Of a DNA stretch of 64,000 nt, positions 9,843-19,034 are shown in pieces. The notes under the pieces are model-generated. The model was not told where the DNA came from. It saw only the letters and a program-made list of their open reading frames with translations, and searched no databases. The DNA lies in the NCBI RefSeq assembly GCF_002936985.1, contig NZ_MPZN01000014.1:1-64000 (forward strand), in the 5' to 3' direction. The position numbers and the translations under genes were made by a program. Positions within the stretch are counted from its first letter, which is position 1. Every line of letters starts with the position of its first letter. This DNA comes from Microterricola pindariensis. Lineage in GTDB: Bacteria; Actinomycetota; Actinomycetes; Actinomycetales; Microbacteriaceae.

Positions 9843-11450
9843 CTAGCCAGCGGCGGGTGGAGCCGTCGCGAGCGTGGCGAGCACGGCTGCGGCGTCCAAC
9901 GCCAGCCACGGCGAGCTGTCCGGCTCGGTCTCTGCCGCCTGCGGGCTGTCGCCCTGCGTCCACCACTTCGCCTCGTAGGGGAGCCCGTCCAGAAGAACTC
10001 TGGCGCCCTTCTCGTAGACGGTGCTGCCCGACCACTCCGGCAGCGTCCCCGGCTCAAGCGTCGGCACGGGAATCGGAGTCTCTCCGGGCAGAACCGGGCC
10101 GATCAGCGTCCACGGCGTCTCGAACGACTGGAGCACGGGGTTGTCCGGCACTTCGCCCTTCGTCCACCACTTGGCCTGGTACACCTTGCGGTGCCAGACC
10201 ACCTTGGTGCCCTCCCGGTAGGAGGCGTCCGCGTCCCAGATCGGGTACGGGCTGGTCTTCGGGTCGTCGGTGAGGTCCTGCTCCGCCAGCGGCTCCGACT
10301 CTGTGACGACACCCGAACCGGAGTCCGGGGTGCCCACGAGGCCCGCACCCAGCACGGTGGAGAAGCTCGATTCGCCGATGTCCACCCCGCTGCACGCGTC
10401 GGAGACGCGCGTCAAGTCGTCGTAGTTGGGGCCACAGGTGGCATCACGGTTGGAGGACCACATCGAGAGCCTGCCGACTCGCTGGGTGAGCGCGAAGGCG
10501 TTCAGCTGGGCGGCATCCTCGAGGGTGAAGATCTCGCCGCGGATGTCGTTCTGCCCGATCATGGGCGTCGCGCCGAGCTTCGCCCACAGGGTGGCATCGG
10601 TGAGGTGCAGCGAGGCACGGTCGTAGAGCACGCGCAACTGCCGTTGGGTGGCGGTCAGCGCGGCCTCCGCGGCGTCGCCCATCGACTGGTTCTTCGCCTT
10701 GCTCTGGCCGTAGTCCATCGTCATGATGTTCACGCCGGTGAGGTCCACACCGGCCGCCAGGGCGTCGGCGATGATCGTGGTGCCGTCGGGCGAGAGACCC
10801 TCCGGCGTGACCGGCAGGGTCAGCCACACGGCGAGCGGGGAACCTGCGGCGGCGCGCTCGGTCTGCAGCGCCGCGATCGCGCTGGCACGGCGGGCATTGG
10901 CCGCCGTGTTCCCGAGCGCCTCGCCCTCGATGTCGAGGTCGATCGCGTCGAGCTCGTACCGGTCGAGCACGCTCGCATAGGCCTTCTTCAGCTGTCCCGT
11001 GTTCGTGCAGGACACGGCAAGCTCGTCGTTGAGCTGGCCGCCGAAGGAGACCATGGCCTCCCCGCCCTGCTGGCGCAGGCGGGCGAGCCTGCGGTCGAGA
11101 TCCAACTGGTCCTTCGCCTCGTCCAGGCTGTAGGCGCCACCCCAAGTCGGGGTACACGGCTCGTCCGGCGAGGCGACGACGAAGGACAGCACGACGTTCT
11201 TGTCGGCGTCGCTCCGCGGCTGCTCGAAGCCGAATTGCGGGGTTGCGGTCACATCGACGTAGCCGGCGAACCAGGCCGCGCGCGTCGGCGTCGTCTCGTT
11301 CTCGAACCACTTCCAGCCCTGAAATCCGGCGAATACAAGGCCGGTGAGCACGCCGATGAGGATGGTGAGGCGCACAGGGGAGAGACGCCGATCAGGGAAA
11401 CGCCGGGACACAAGACCTCGCAAGTGGGTGGTGCGGGAGGGCCCCGCCAT
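9843..11450 (-). CDS. Membrane-anchored GH18 family glycosidase with two CBM5/12 modules
   Basis: A 535-residue protein with a cytoplasmic basic N-terminus, one membrane helix (about 27-45), and an extracellular GH18 barrel. The catalytic signature DAIDLDIE places the acid/base at Glu175. Two chitin-binding type 3 modules follow near the C-terminus, each with a Y/W-rich core (YQAKWWTKGE and YEAKWWTQGD). GH18 enzymes cleave beta-1,4-GlcNAc polymers. Being anchored and next to a GT2 synthase, it could trim, release or process the neighbour's polymer rather than feed on chitin; that is inference. The start at 11450 is the only Met near the membrane helix; the ribosome site is weak. Confidence 0.88.
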   Translation of the reverse strand: MAGPSRTTHLRGLVSRRFPDRRLSPVRLTILIGVLTGLVFAGFQGWKWFENETTPTRAAWFAGYVDVTATPQFGFEQPRSDADKNVVLSFVVASPDEPCTPTWGGAYSLDEAKDQLDLDRRLARLRQQGGEAMVSFGGQLNDELAVSCTNTGQLKKAYASVLDRYELDAIDLDIEGEALGNTAANARRASAIAALQTERAAAGSPLAVWLTLPVTPEGLSPDGTTIIADALAAGVDLTGVNIMTMDYGQSKAKNQSMGDAAEAALTATQRQLRVLYDRASLHLTDATLWAKLGATPMIGQNDIRGEIFTLEDAAQLNAFALTQRVGRLSMWSSNRDATCGPNYDDLTRVSDACSGVDIGESSFSTVLGAGLVGTPDSGSGVVTESEPLAEQDLTDDPKTSPYPIWDADASYREGTKVVWHRKVYQAKWWTKGEVPDNPVLQSFETPWTLIGPVLPGETPIPVPTLEPGTLPEWSGSTVYEKGARVLLDGLPYEAKWWTQGDSPQAAETEPDSSPWLALDAAAVLATLATAPPAAG

Positions 11451-11502
11451 GATGATGAAGCGCGGTGGCTGCTGAATGCCACAACGCTTATGCTCCCATA
11501 GC

Positions 11503-11520
11503 GCCGACACCGCTGTCGGC
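11503..11520. promoter_or_regulatory. Inverted repeat in the divergent GH18/GT2 promoter region
   Basis: GCCGACA-CCGC-TGTCGGC is a perfect seven-base inverted repeat in the 131 bases between the two divergent genes. It lies just after a TATGCT -10 box (11489-11494) pointing towards the GT2 gene, a good place for a repressor or response-regulator site. No binding protein can be named. Confidence 0.45.
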
Positions 11521-11581
11521 CCGGCTGCTCTATCCTTCAAAAAGACGGCGGAGTCGGAATCAGGCGGAATTGACCGGAGCA

Positions 11582-13863
11582 ATGACAACTCAAGAGCAAC
11601 AGACACGCACACGCAGGCGCCAGTGGGGATCGGAACGGCGCTCGGAGCCGCTCTCGATCATGCACCCCCGGCCCAGCGTGCGGAAGGTCATGTGGGGCCG
11701 CATCGCGATCCTCGCCACCGTGGTCTTCTGGGCGATCTACGTGGTGACCACGATCATCCGACAGTTCATCGAGAGCAGCGGCGGATTCCGTTTCACGATG
11801 GAGGCCGTCGGCTACCTGATTGTCGTCACCTTCCTGACATTCTCTGCATTGATGTACCTGCTGGCCAGGCAGGGTGCGCTCTACCGCTTCCGGGCCCACG
11901 TGCGGGTGCCGCGCGCCGAGCTGGACCGGCACTTCCGCGACTACGACAGCGCAGTGACCGTTTTGGTCCCCTCCTATGCGGAGGAGCCCGCCGTCGTGCG
12001 CGGGACCCTCTGGTCGGCGGCCCTGCAGGAGTTCACCAATGTGAGGGTCGTGCTGCTGGTCGATGACTCCCCGAATCAGAAGGACCCGGCCGCCCGGGCC
12101 CGGCTGGATGCGACGCTGGCCCTGCCCGCTCAGATCGAGGAGTCGCTGGAGGGGCCGCGGTCCAGATTTGCCGGAGCGCGGGAGGCATTCGCCGCCGAGC
12201 GCGCGGCCGGCGTGGTCGTCGAGCGGCGCCACATCGAGAACCTGGCCGGCGACTATGAGGCCGCCGCGATCTGGCTCGAGGACATGGCCGAGAACGAGCC
12301 GATGGAGGACCACGTCGATGAGTTCTTCATCGACCAGGTGCTGATGGGTCTGGCATCTGAGTTGCGGCTCAGCCTGCTCGCGCTGCGCGCATCGCTCGAC
12401 CAGGCGTCCTACCCGGACGCGGATCGAGTGCTCGAGCTGCAGCTCCGACTGGAGCGCACCTTCACGGCGAAGCTCACCAGCTTCCAACGCAAGAGCTACG
12501 CGTCGTTGTCGCACGAGGCGAACAAGGCGATGAACCTCAACTCGTACATTTCGCTGATGGGGCGCGACTGGCGTGAGGAGCACACGGCGGGCGGCGTCAT
12601 CCTGCGCCCGGTCGAGGACGCGGCCGACGCCGACCTGATCGTGCCGGACACCCCCTACCTGCTCACGCTGGACGCCGACTCCCTGCTGCTGCGCGACTAC
12701 TGCCTGCGTCTCGTGTACTTCCTGGAGGAGCCGGGCAACGAGCGCATCGCGGTGACCCAGACCCCGTACTCCTCGTTCCGTGGGGCGCCGACGCGCATCG
12801 AGCGCATCGCCGGTGCCACCACCGACCTCCAGCACATCCTGCACCAGGGGATGAGCCATTACGGCGCCACCTTCTGGGTCGGCGCCAATGCCGTCATCCG
12901 CAAGCAGGCGATCGAGGACATCGCCGAGGTGGAGAGCGTCGGCGGCTTCGAGATCGTCACCTACGTGCAGGACCGCACCGTGATCGAGGACACGGAGTCC
13001 AGCATCGACCTGGGCACCCACGGCTGGACGCTGATGAACTACCCGGAGCGCCTGAGCTACTCGGCCACCCCGCCGGACTTCGGCTCCCTCATCGTGCAGC
13101 GGCGCCGCTGGGCCAACGGTGGCCTGCTGATCCTGCCGAAGCTGTGGAACCAGGTGTCGGAGCGCCGCTTCCGCCGTGAGCGCGTGCTGGCGCGCGAGCT
13201 GTGGCTGCGCGTCAACTACATGGCCTCCATCGCGTGGGCCAGCTTCGGTCTGCTGTTCCTCCTGGCCTATCCGTATGACAGCAGGCTGCTCTCGCCCGTC
13301 GTGTTCCTGGCCGCGCTGCCGTACTTCCTCGCGATGGGCAGCGACCTGCGCGACTGTGGGCACCGCTTTGGCGACATCTTCCGGATCTACGGCTTCAACC
13401 TGGTTCTGCTGCCGGTCAACCTCGCCGGGGTGATCAAGTCGTTGCAGCAGGCGATCACGGGGGAGAAGATCCCCTTCGTGCGCACGCCGAAGGTGAAGGA
13501 CCGCACCGCGGCGCCGGCGCTCTACGTGATCGTGCCCTACCTGATCATCGCGTTCTCCGTGTTGACCTTCGCGCGCGATCTGCAGGCCCACAACTGGGGC
13601 AACGCTCTGTTCGCCGCGTTCAACGCGACGCTGGCGGCCTACGCGACGTGGATGTACATCGGCGTCCGCAACTCCATCGTCGACGTCTGGCTCGCGCTCC
13701 TGAACTGGCTGTATGTGGACAAGAAGAAGGCACCGGTCGCGGCGCCGCTGCTCGTCGACCCCAGCAAGCCCGTCGACTGGTCGTCGATCCTCTACCACGG
13801 CGACCGCAGGCTCAACCGCGACCTGCGCCGCAAGGGCGACCGCCGGCGCCGGGTCGGGGTGCG

Positions 13864-13867
<4 letters not shown>
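11582..13867 (+). CDS. Processive GT2 glycosyltransferase, membrane polysaccharide synthase
   Basis: A 761-residue integral membrane synthase of the cellulose/chitin/hyaluronan synthase type. It has two N-terminal helices (about 34-100), a cytoplasmic GT-A domain with DD at 161-162, DAD at 364-366, an ED motif at about 469-470 and the processivity motif QRRRW at 506-510, then several C-terminal helices. About 200 residues separate DD from DAD, far more than in BcsA; this segment is helical and charged. No PilZ domain is present, only an Arg-rich tail. GGAGC sits six bases before the ATG. The sugar donor is unknown. Its stop overlaps the converging response regulator. Confidence 0.9.
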
Positions 13868-14649
<782 letters not shown>

Positions 14650-14740
14650 GTGCCCTGGCCCCCCAACAACATTGTTCGCTCCGCAGCTGCGTTTGACGAT
14701 CAGTGTAGTCGGGGGAAGCAGGGTAAATGGCGACGACGTG

Positions 14741-15346
14741 CTATACGCAGCCGTTCCACCAGGTCGGGATCGCGAAGTTGGCCGTTCCCGTGATCGGTGC
14801 GATCGCCTGGGCCGACGACACCACAGTTGTGGTCGCGAAGCTCTTGCCCTTGTCGCTCGCCGAGCAGCTCACCGCGAAGATGGCTCTCAGCTCGTCGGTG
14901 TTCTGTTTCGACGCGATAGCTGATCCGGTGTATTCGAAGGTGAATGTCCGCGCGCCGCTGCTCGCGACCGTCGAGCCGGTTGATGCCCATTTCGTCGCAG
15001 GTGCCACGCTGCTGACGGCGATCGTCCCTGTGAATGTCGCCGGGAACGTGAGCGCCACTGTGACCTGGGACAGCGAGCCCATTCCCGCGGTGCCGTCGTT
15101 CTGGATCTGGGTGTGGAAGGAGGGGGCCCGGGAGTTCGAGTTCTCAATCCGGGGCGGTGTGTTGAACTTCAACGGAAGTGTGCCGGCAGGCGGTGTCGTC
15201 GTCCAGGTGCCTGAGCTGACAGGTGCGGTGAAGTTAACCCGGTCGGTCCACGCTGCGGTGGTCGCCACGACGGCCTGCTGCATGCCGAGGACGAGGAACA
15301 GGGAGCCAAAGATCGCGCCGAGTGCTGTGATGGTGCGCTTGTTCAC
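14741..15346 (-). CDS. SipW-dependent TasA/CalY-like secreted protein
   Basis: A 201-residue protein with a signal region of the SipW-dependent type: a hydrophobic stretch (ITALGAIFGSLFLVLGM) followed by TTAAWTD where ordinary signal peptides have Ala-X-Ala. The rest is Thr/Ser-rich and beta-like. The start is GTG at 15346 with GAGGAAGG upstream, overlapping the preceding gene by GTGA, so the last three genes of the operon are translationally coupled. TasA and CalY of Bacillus form biofilm fibres; whether this protein assembles is not visible. Confidence 0.78.
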   Translation of the reverse strand: MNKRTITALGAIFGSLFLVLGMQQAVVATTAAWTDRVNFTAPVSSGTWTTTPPAGTLPLKFNTPPRIENSNSRAPSFHTQIQNDGTAGMGSLSQVTVALTFPATFTGTIAVSSVAPATKWASTGSTVASSGARTFTFEYTGSAIASKQNTDELRAIFAVSCSASDKGKSFATTTVVSSAQAIAPITGTANFAIPTWWNGCV

Positions 15347-15939
15347 TTCGTGCCTTCCTCGTTGTTGGGGCGACGCCTGGCCGCGATGACGGCGCGCGGC
15401 CAGATGACGGCGAGGGTGCCGAGGGCGAGAACGGCGACCGCCCACGGGGCGAGCGTCGACGCGATGCTGCCCGTCGAGGCGAGGCCGCTTCCGCCGCCGG
15501 CGTCGAGCACCGGATCAGCAGTGCTGTTCAGCGTCAGTCGGCCGAGGGCGGTGCCGCTGCCCTGTTCGGAGACGGTGACGGTCACGCGCACAGATTGGGG
15601 GCCTGCAGGCACCGCGACAGGCTTGGGCAGGCTCGCCGTGGGAACGCACGTTCCGGTCTTGTCGCAGACCTCGAACTCGATCGTGGCGGAGCTCAGGATG
15701 CCGGTGCGCTCGACCCAGGTCAGGGAGTCGAGTTCGCCGGCGCGGGGGATCTCCAAGGTGATCGTCTTCGAGACCGGGGTGTTCGGCTGCAGCTCGGTGA
15801 AGTCGAGGGCGACCGGGATGGGGATCTCAGCGGCGTGGCCGGCACTGGCGCCAGCCACGGCGAGGCCGGTCGCGAGGCCGAGGACGGCGAGGGCGGATGC
15901 CGCCCCGCGAATGCCCCGGTGGGTGTTGTGCAGCTTCAT
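15343..15939 (-). CDS. Secreted surface protein with LAXTG sortase-like C-terminus
   Basis: A 198-residue protein with a normal signal peptide (Ala-rich, ending near GHAAEIP), a beta-rich middle with a Cys pair (CDKTGTC), and a C-terminal LASTG motif followed by a hydrophobic helix and an Arg-rich tail. This is the class E sortase pattern known from high-GC Gram-positives. It may anchor the fibre proteins to the wall, by analogy with fibre-anchor proteins. ATGA and GTGA overlaps join it to sipW before it and the TasA-like gene after it. No sortase gene is in the window. Confidence 0.7.
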   Translation of the reverse strand: MKLHNTHRGIRGAASALAVLGLATGLAVAGASAGHAAEIPIPVALDFTELQPNTPVSKTITLEIPRAGELDSLTWVERTGILSSATIEFEVCDKTGTCVPTASLPKPVAVPAGPQSVRVTVTVSEQGSGTALGRLTLNSTADPVLDAGGGSGLASTGSIASTLAPWAVAVLALGTLAVIWPRAVIAARRRPNNEEGTK

Positions 15940-16520
15940 GCTCGTGCCTCCGAGAGCTCGGGCGAAAGGGGGTGGGTGTCGTCGTCGTCGACCGGCTGAT
16001 CTGAGCAGGCCGGCTGCTCCAGGGAACTCTCGTTCTCTGGTCGTGGCATCAGGCTGAGCGCGATGAGGGCGAACACGGTGATGGCGAGGGGGAGCGCGAC
16101 GCCGGGCTTGGACAGGGTCGCAACGAAGTAGCCGCCTCCGGCGACCTGGGCAGCCGGGACGAGGACGGAGCCGGTCACCAGGTATTCCTCGCTGTCGGCG
16201 AATTCGTTGTTGTCGCCCTTCATCTTCACGAGGAACTCCCCGGCGCCGCCGGGCGTGATCTCGATCACCCGGTGGGTCACCAGCTTGTTGGTCAGCGTCG
16301 ATGGCAGCGTGGCGACATCGCCGACGCTGAGCTCAGACGCATCCTTGGGGGTGGAGAACAGGAGGTCACCGGTCATGATTCCCGGCTCCATCGAGCCTGA
16401 CACCACGAAGAGCGGTTGCACGAGGCCCGCGGTGTTGGCCACCCAGAGGCCGCCGGCCGCTATTCCGGCTGCGGCGAGCAGCCAGAGCACGATGTTGCCC
16501 AGTGAGCGCAGTGCGCGCAT
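15936..16520 (-). CDS. sipW: Signal peptidase I, SipW type
   Basis: A 194-residue membrane peptidase with one N-terminal helix, the catalytic Ser43 in VVSGSMEPGI, and His83 in LVTHRVIEI where bacterial-type enzymes have Lys. The Ser/His pair is the mark of the SipW (endoplasmic-reticulum) type. A second helix is near residue 150. It should process the two flanking TasA-like precursors. It follows the first TasA-like gene after a hairpin and overlaps the LAXTG gene. Confidence 0.92.
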   Translation of the reverse strand: MRALRSLGNIVLWLLAAAGIAAGGLWVANTAGLVQPLFVVSGSMEPGIMTGDLLFSTPKDASELSVGDVATLPSTLTNKLVTHRVIEITPGGAGEFLVKMKGDNNEFADSEEYLVTGSVLVPAAQVAGGGYFVATLSKPGVALPLAITVFALIALSLMPRPENESSLEQPACSDQPVDDDDTHPLSPELSEARA

Positions 16521-16573
16521 GGAGTGCTCCTTCCGAGCTGACCGACGACGGGAGAATGGGCGGGGAGCCTACG

Positions 16574-16614
16574 GGTTGAGCCTGCCGAGGCCGGGGGACT
16601 CGACAGGCTCAACC
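16574..16614. repeat. Intercistronic hairpin of GTTGAGCCTG type
   Basis: GGTTGAGCCTG (16574-16584) is inverted exactly at 16604-16614 between the upstream TasA-like gene and sipW. It lacks a U tract, so it may stabilise or attenuate rather than end the transcript, which would favour the fibre protein over the protease. From memory, similar GTTGAGCCTGTCGAG words are dispersed repeats in many actinobacterial genomes. Confidence 0.6.
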
Positions 16615-16626
16615 GGGGCTGGCGGG

Positions 16627-17178
16627 CTAGGAGGAGGCGCCAGCGAACTGGATCTTCAGGGTGTTGCCCGTTGAACCCTTGAACTTCGCGTCGGTCCAGT
16701 TCGGCGCGACGACCGTCACGGTGAGCTGCAGCGTCGCACCGCTGGCGAGCGTGTCGCCGGCGGCGATGGCGCCGCCCGCGGTCTTGGCGACGGAGGCCGT
16801 CAGCGGCTGGGCGGCGTCGGTGAACAGAGCGCCGGTTCCCGTGACCACCGGGGCGGCGAGCTTCGCGTCGATCGAGCTGTTGTTCTTGATCCAGATCGAC
16901 GTGGTGCGGGTCTCGCCGGGCTTGATGTTCTCGAAGGCGGCGGGGGCCACCGCGAACGAGATTGCGCCCGCTTCGGTGGCTCCATCGAGGAAGTCCGTTC
17001 CGTTGACGCTTCCCTGGAGGTCGAAGGTGGCGCTCGTCGCGCTCGCAGAGAAGAAGACGTTGTCGGTCCAGGCGGCCGTGGTGGCCGCGGCGCCGATGCC
17101 CACCAGCGCGAGGCCGGCGAGGGAGAGGCGGATGGCGGTGCTGCGCTTGGTGCGCTTGGAGGAGGTGCTGGCAGTCAT
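16627..17178 (-). CDS. SipW-dependent TasA/CalY-like secreted protein, operon head
   Basis: A 183-residue protein with a Lys/Arg-rich N-terminus, a hydrophobic segment (LSLAGLALVGIGAAATT) and the SipW-type site TTAAWTDNVFF. The mature part is a Cys-free, Ala/Thr-rich beta domain (for example FENIKPGETRTTSIWIKNN), as in the TasA/camelysin family. First gene of the four-gene operon. The 292 bases to mqo hold its promoter region but I could not place a clear -35/-10 pair. Fibre formation is inferred from the family and its SipW neighbour. Confidence 0.82.
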   Translation of the reverse strand: MTASTSSKRTKRSTAIRLSLAGLALVGIGAAATTAAWTDNVFFSASATSATFDLQGSVNGTDFLDGATEAGAISFAVAPAAFENIKPGETRTTSIWIKNNSSIDAKLAAPVVTGTGALFTDAAQPLTASVAKTAGGAIAAGDTLASGATLQLTVTVVAPNWTDAKFKGSTGNTLKIQFAGASS

Positions 17179-17470
17179 TCGGCTTGCCTTTCTGGGTTCG
17201 GCGAGGGCGGGTTAGGGTCCGTGTCTCGCTGGAGGTCGGTTAGAGCCGAGGAGCGGGGTGGGACCTCCCACCGTCGCCCCCCGACTGTGCGCACCACGCT
17301 AGAGAAACCTCCTCAGCGCGCCCCAAAGTTCGCCTCAAGACTGCAATCGGCGCACTTGAGAATCCACAGAAGCCCGGATTCCCGCGGCGTTTCCCAAAGT
17401 TTCACCCGCGAACTGGGGGCGGGTGCACCGCCGGTCAATCGCACAGTTTTGCCCCGGTAGACTGACATTC

Positions 17471-18949
17471 GTGAATTCTGAGACACCTGTCGACGTCGTT
17501 CTCATCGGTGGCGGCATTATGAGCGCCACCCTCGGCGCCTTGATCAAGCAGCTGCAACCCGACTGGACTGTGCGGGCATACGAGCGACTCGGCGAGGTGG
17601 CCCAAGAGAGCTCCAACCCGTGGAACAACGCCGGAACCGGCCACGCCGCGCTCTGCGAGCTCAACTACATGCCGGCCGCGCCGGATGGCAGCGTCGACGC
17701 CAGCAAGGCCGTCAGCATCAATGAGCAGTTCCAGATCAGCCGTCAGCTCTGGGCGCACCTCGTGGAGACCGGCGCGCTGCCGGAGCCGCACAACTTCATC
17801 AACGTCGCGCCGCACATGACCTTCGTCCGCGGCCAGTCCAATATTGACTACCTGCAGAAGCGTTTCGACGCGCTCAAGGACCAGCCGCTGTTCCAGGGCA
17901 TGGAGTTCAGCACCGACGCCGAGGAGATCGGCGAGTGGACCCCGCTCATCACGAAGAAGCGCAACCCGAAGCAGAAGATCGCGGCCACCCGCATCGAAGC
18001 GGGCACCGATGTCGACTTCGGCGCGCTGACCCGCTACCTCTTCGACGACGTCGTCAAGGGCGGCGGCGAGGTGCACGTGAACCACCAGGTGACCGGCATC
18101 AAGCGCCAGAAGGACGGGCTCTGGAAGCTCAAGCTCAAGCACCTCGTGGGCAACACTCCCTCGCAGGTCACGGCCCGCTTCGTGTTCGTGGGCGCGGGCG
18201 GCGGCGCGCTCGCCCTGCTGCAGCAGAGCGGCATCCCCGAGATCCGCGGCTTCGGCGGCTTCCCGATCTCCGGACAGTTCCTGCGCACCACGAACCCCAA
18301 GATCGTCGCGCAGCACCAGGCCAAGGTATACGGCAAGGCCGCCGTCGGCGCCCCGCCGATGTCGGTTCCGCACCTCGACACCCGCGTCGTCAACGGTGAG
18401 TCGGCCCTGCTGTTCGGCCCGTACGCCGGCTTCACGCCCAAGTTCCTCAAGACGAGCACCTGGTTCGACCTGCCGTTCTCGATCCGCTGGCACAACATCG
18501 GCCCGATGCTCGCGGTCGCCTGGCACAACTTCGACCTCGTCAAGTACCTGGCCGGCGAGCTGACGGCCGGCCGCCAGAAGAAGCTCAAGGCGCTGCAGGA
18601 GTTCATGCCCACCGCCAAGATGGAGGACTGGGAGCTCATCACCGCCGGCCAGCGCGTGCAGGTGATGAAGAAGGATGCCAAGAAGGGCGGCGTGCTGCAG
18701 TTCGGCACCGAGGTCATCACCGGCGCCGACGGCAGCATCGCCGGCCTGCTCGGTGCTTCGCCGGGCGCCTCGACCGCCGCGCCGATCATGCTCGACGTGC
18801 TGGCCCGCTGCTTCCCCGCGCAGATGAAGGGCTGGGAACCCAAGATCCGCGAGATGATCCCCAGCTACGGCACCAAGCTCTCCGACAACCCGGAGGTCGC
18901 GGCGGCCTCGCTCGCGGCGACCGCGAAGGTGCTGAACATCCCGGCGTAG
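17471..18949 (+). CDS. mqo: Malate:quinone oxidoreductase
   Basis: A 492-residue FAD enzyme at the inner face of the membrane that oxidises malate to oxaloacetate and reduces menaquinone, replacing or assisting malate dehydrogenase in the TCA cycle. It shows the FAD-binding VVLIGGGIMSATLG at the N-terminus, the Mqo signature ESSNPWNNAGTGHAALCELNY, and GASPGASTAAPIML near the C-terminus. Length is typical. GTG at 17471 is seven bases after TAGACT (17458-17463), a leaderless arrangement, and decides the start. Confidence 0.96.
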   Translation: MNSETPVDVVLIGGGIMSATLGALIKQLQPDWTVRAYERLGEVAQESSNPWNNAGTGHAALCELNYMPAAPDGSVDASKAVSINEQFQISRQLWAHLVETGALPEPHNFINVAPHMTFVRGQSNIDYLQKRFDALKDQPLFQGMEFSTDAEEIGEWTPLITKKRNPKQKIAATRIEAGTDVDFGALTRYLFDDVVKGGGEVHVNHQVTGIKRQKDGLWKLKLKHLVGNTPSQVTARFVFVGAGGGALALLQQSGIPEIRGFGGFPISGQFLRTTNPKIVAQHQAKVYGKAAVGAPPMSVPHLDTRVVNGESALLFGPYAGFTPKFLKTSTWFDLPFSIRWHNIGPMLAVAWHNFDLVKYLAGELTAGRQKKLKALQEFMPTAKMEDWELITAGQRVQVMKKDAKKGGVLQFGTEVITGADGSIAGLLGASPGASTAAPIMLDVLARCFPAQMKGWEPKIREMIPSYGTKLSDNPEVAAASLAATAKVLNIPA

Positions 18950-18977
18950 TCTTCGCGCCGGTCCGCGGGCTCAAAGC

Positions 18978-19029
18978 GTTCGATAATTCGAACACACATT
19001 CGCATTTCACGCGAATATGTGTTCGAATT
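18978..19029. promoter_or_regulatory. LexA-like SOS operator cluster
   Basis: A 19-base arm (18985-19003) is inverted at 19011-19029 with one mismatch and a seven-base loop. The left arm contains TCGAACACACATTCGC and the right GCGAATATGTGTTCGA, each with one perfect half of the actinobacterial SOS box TCGAAC-N4-GTTCGA. GTTCGA-TAAT-TCGAAC (18978-18993) overlaps it. It abuts the start of the radical SAM gene. LexA binding is inferred from the match. Confidence 0.65.
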
Positions 19030-19034
19030 GTCGT

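Noticed and set aside
10191-11501. 436-residue open frame opposite the GH18 gene
   Set aside because: Antisense shadow in GC-rich DNA with no family motif; the GH18 signature is on the other strand.
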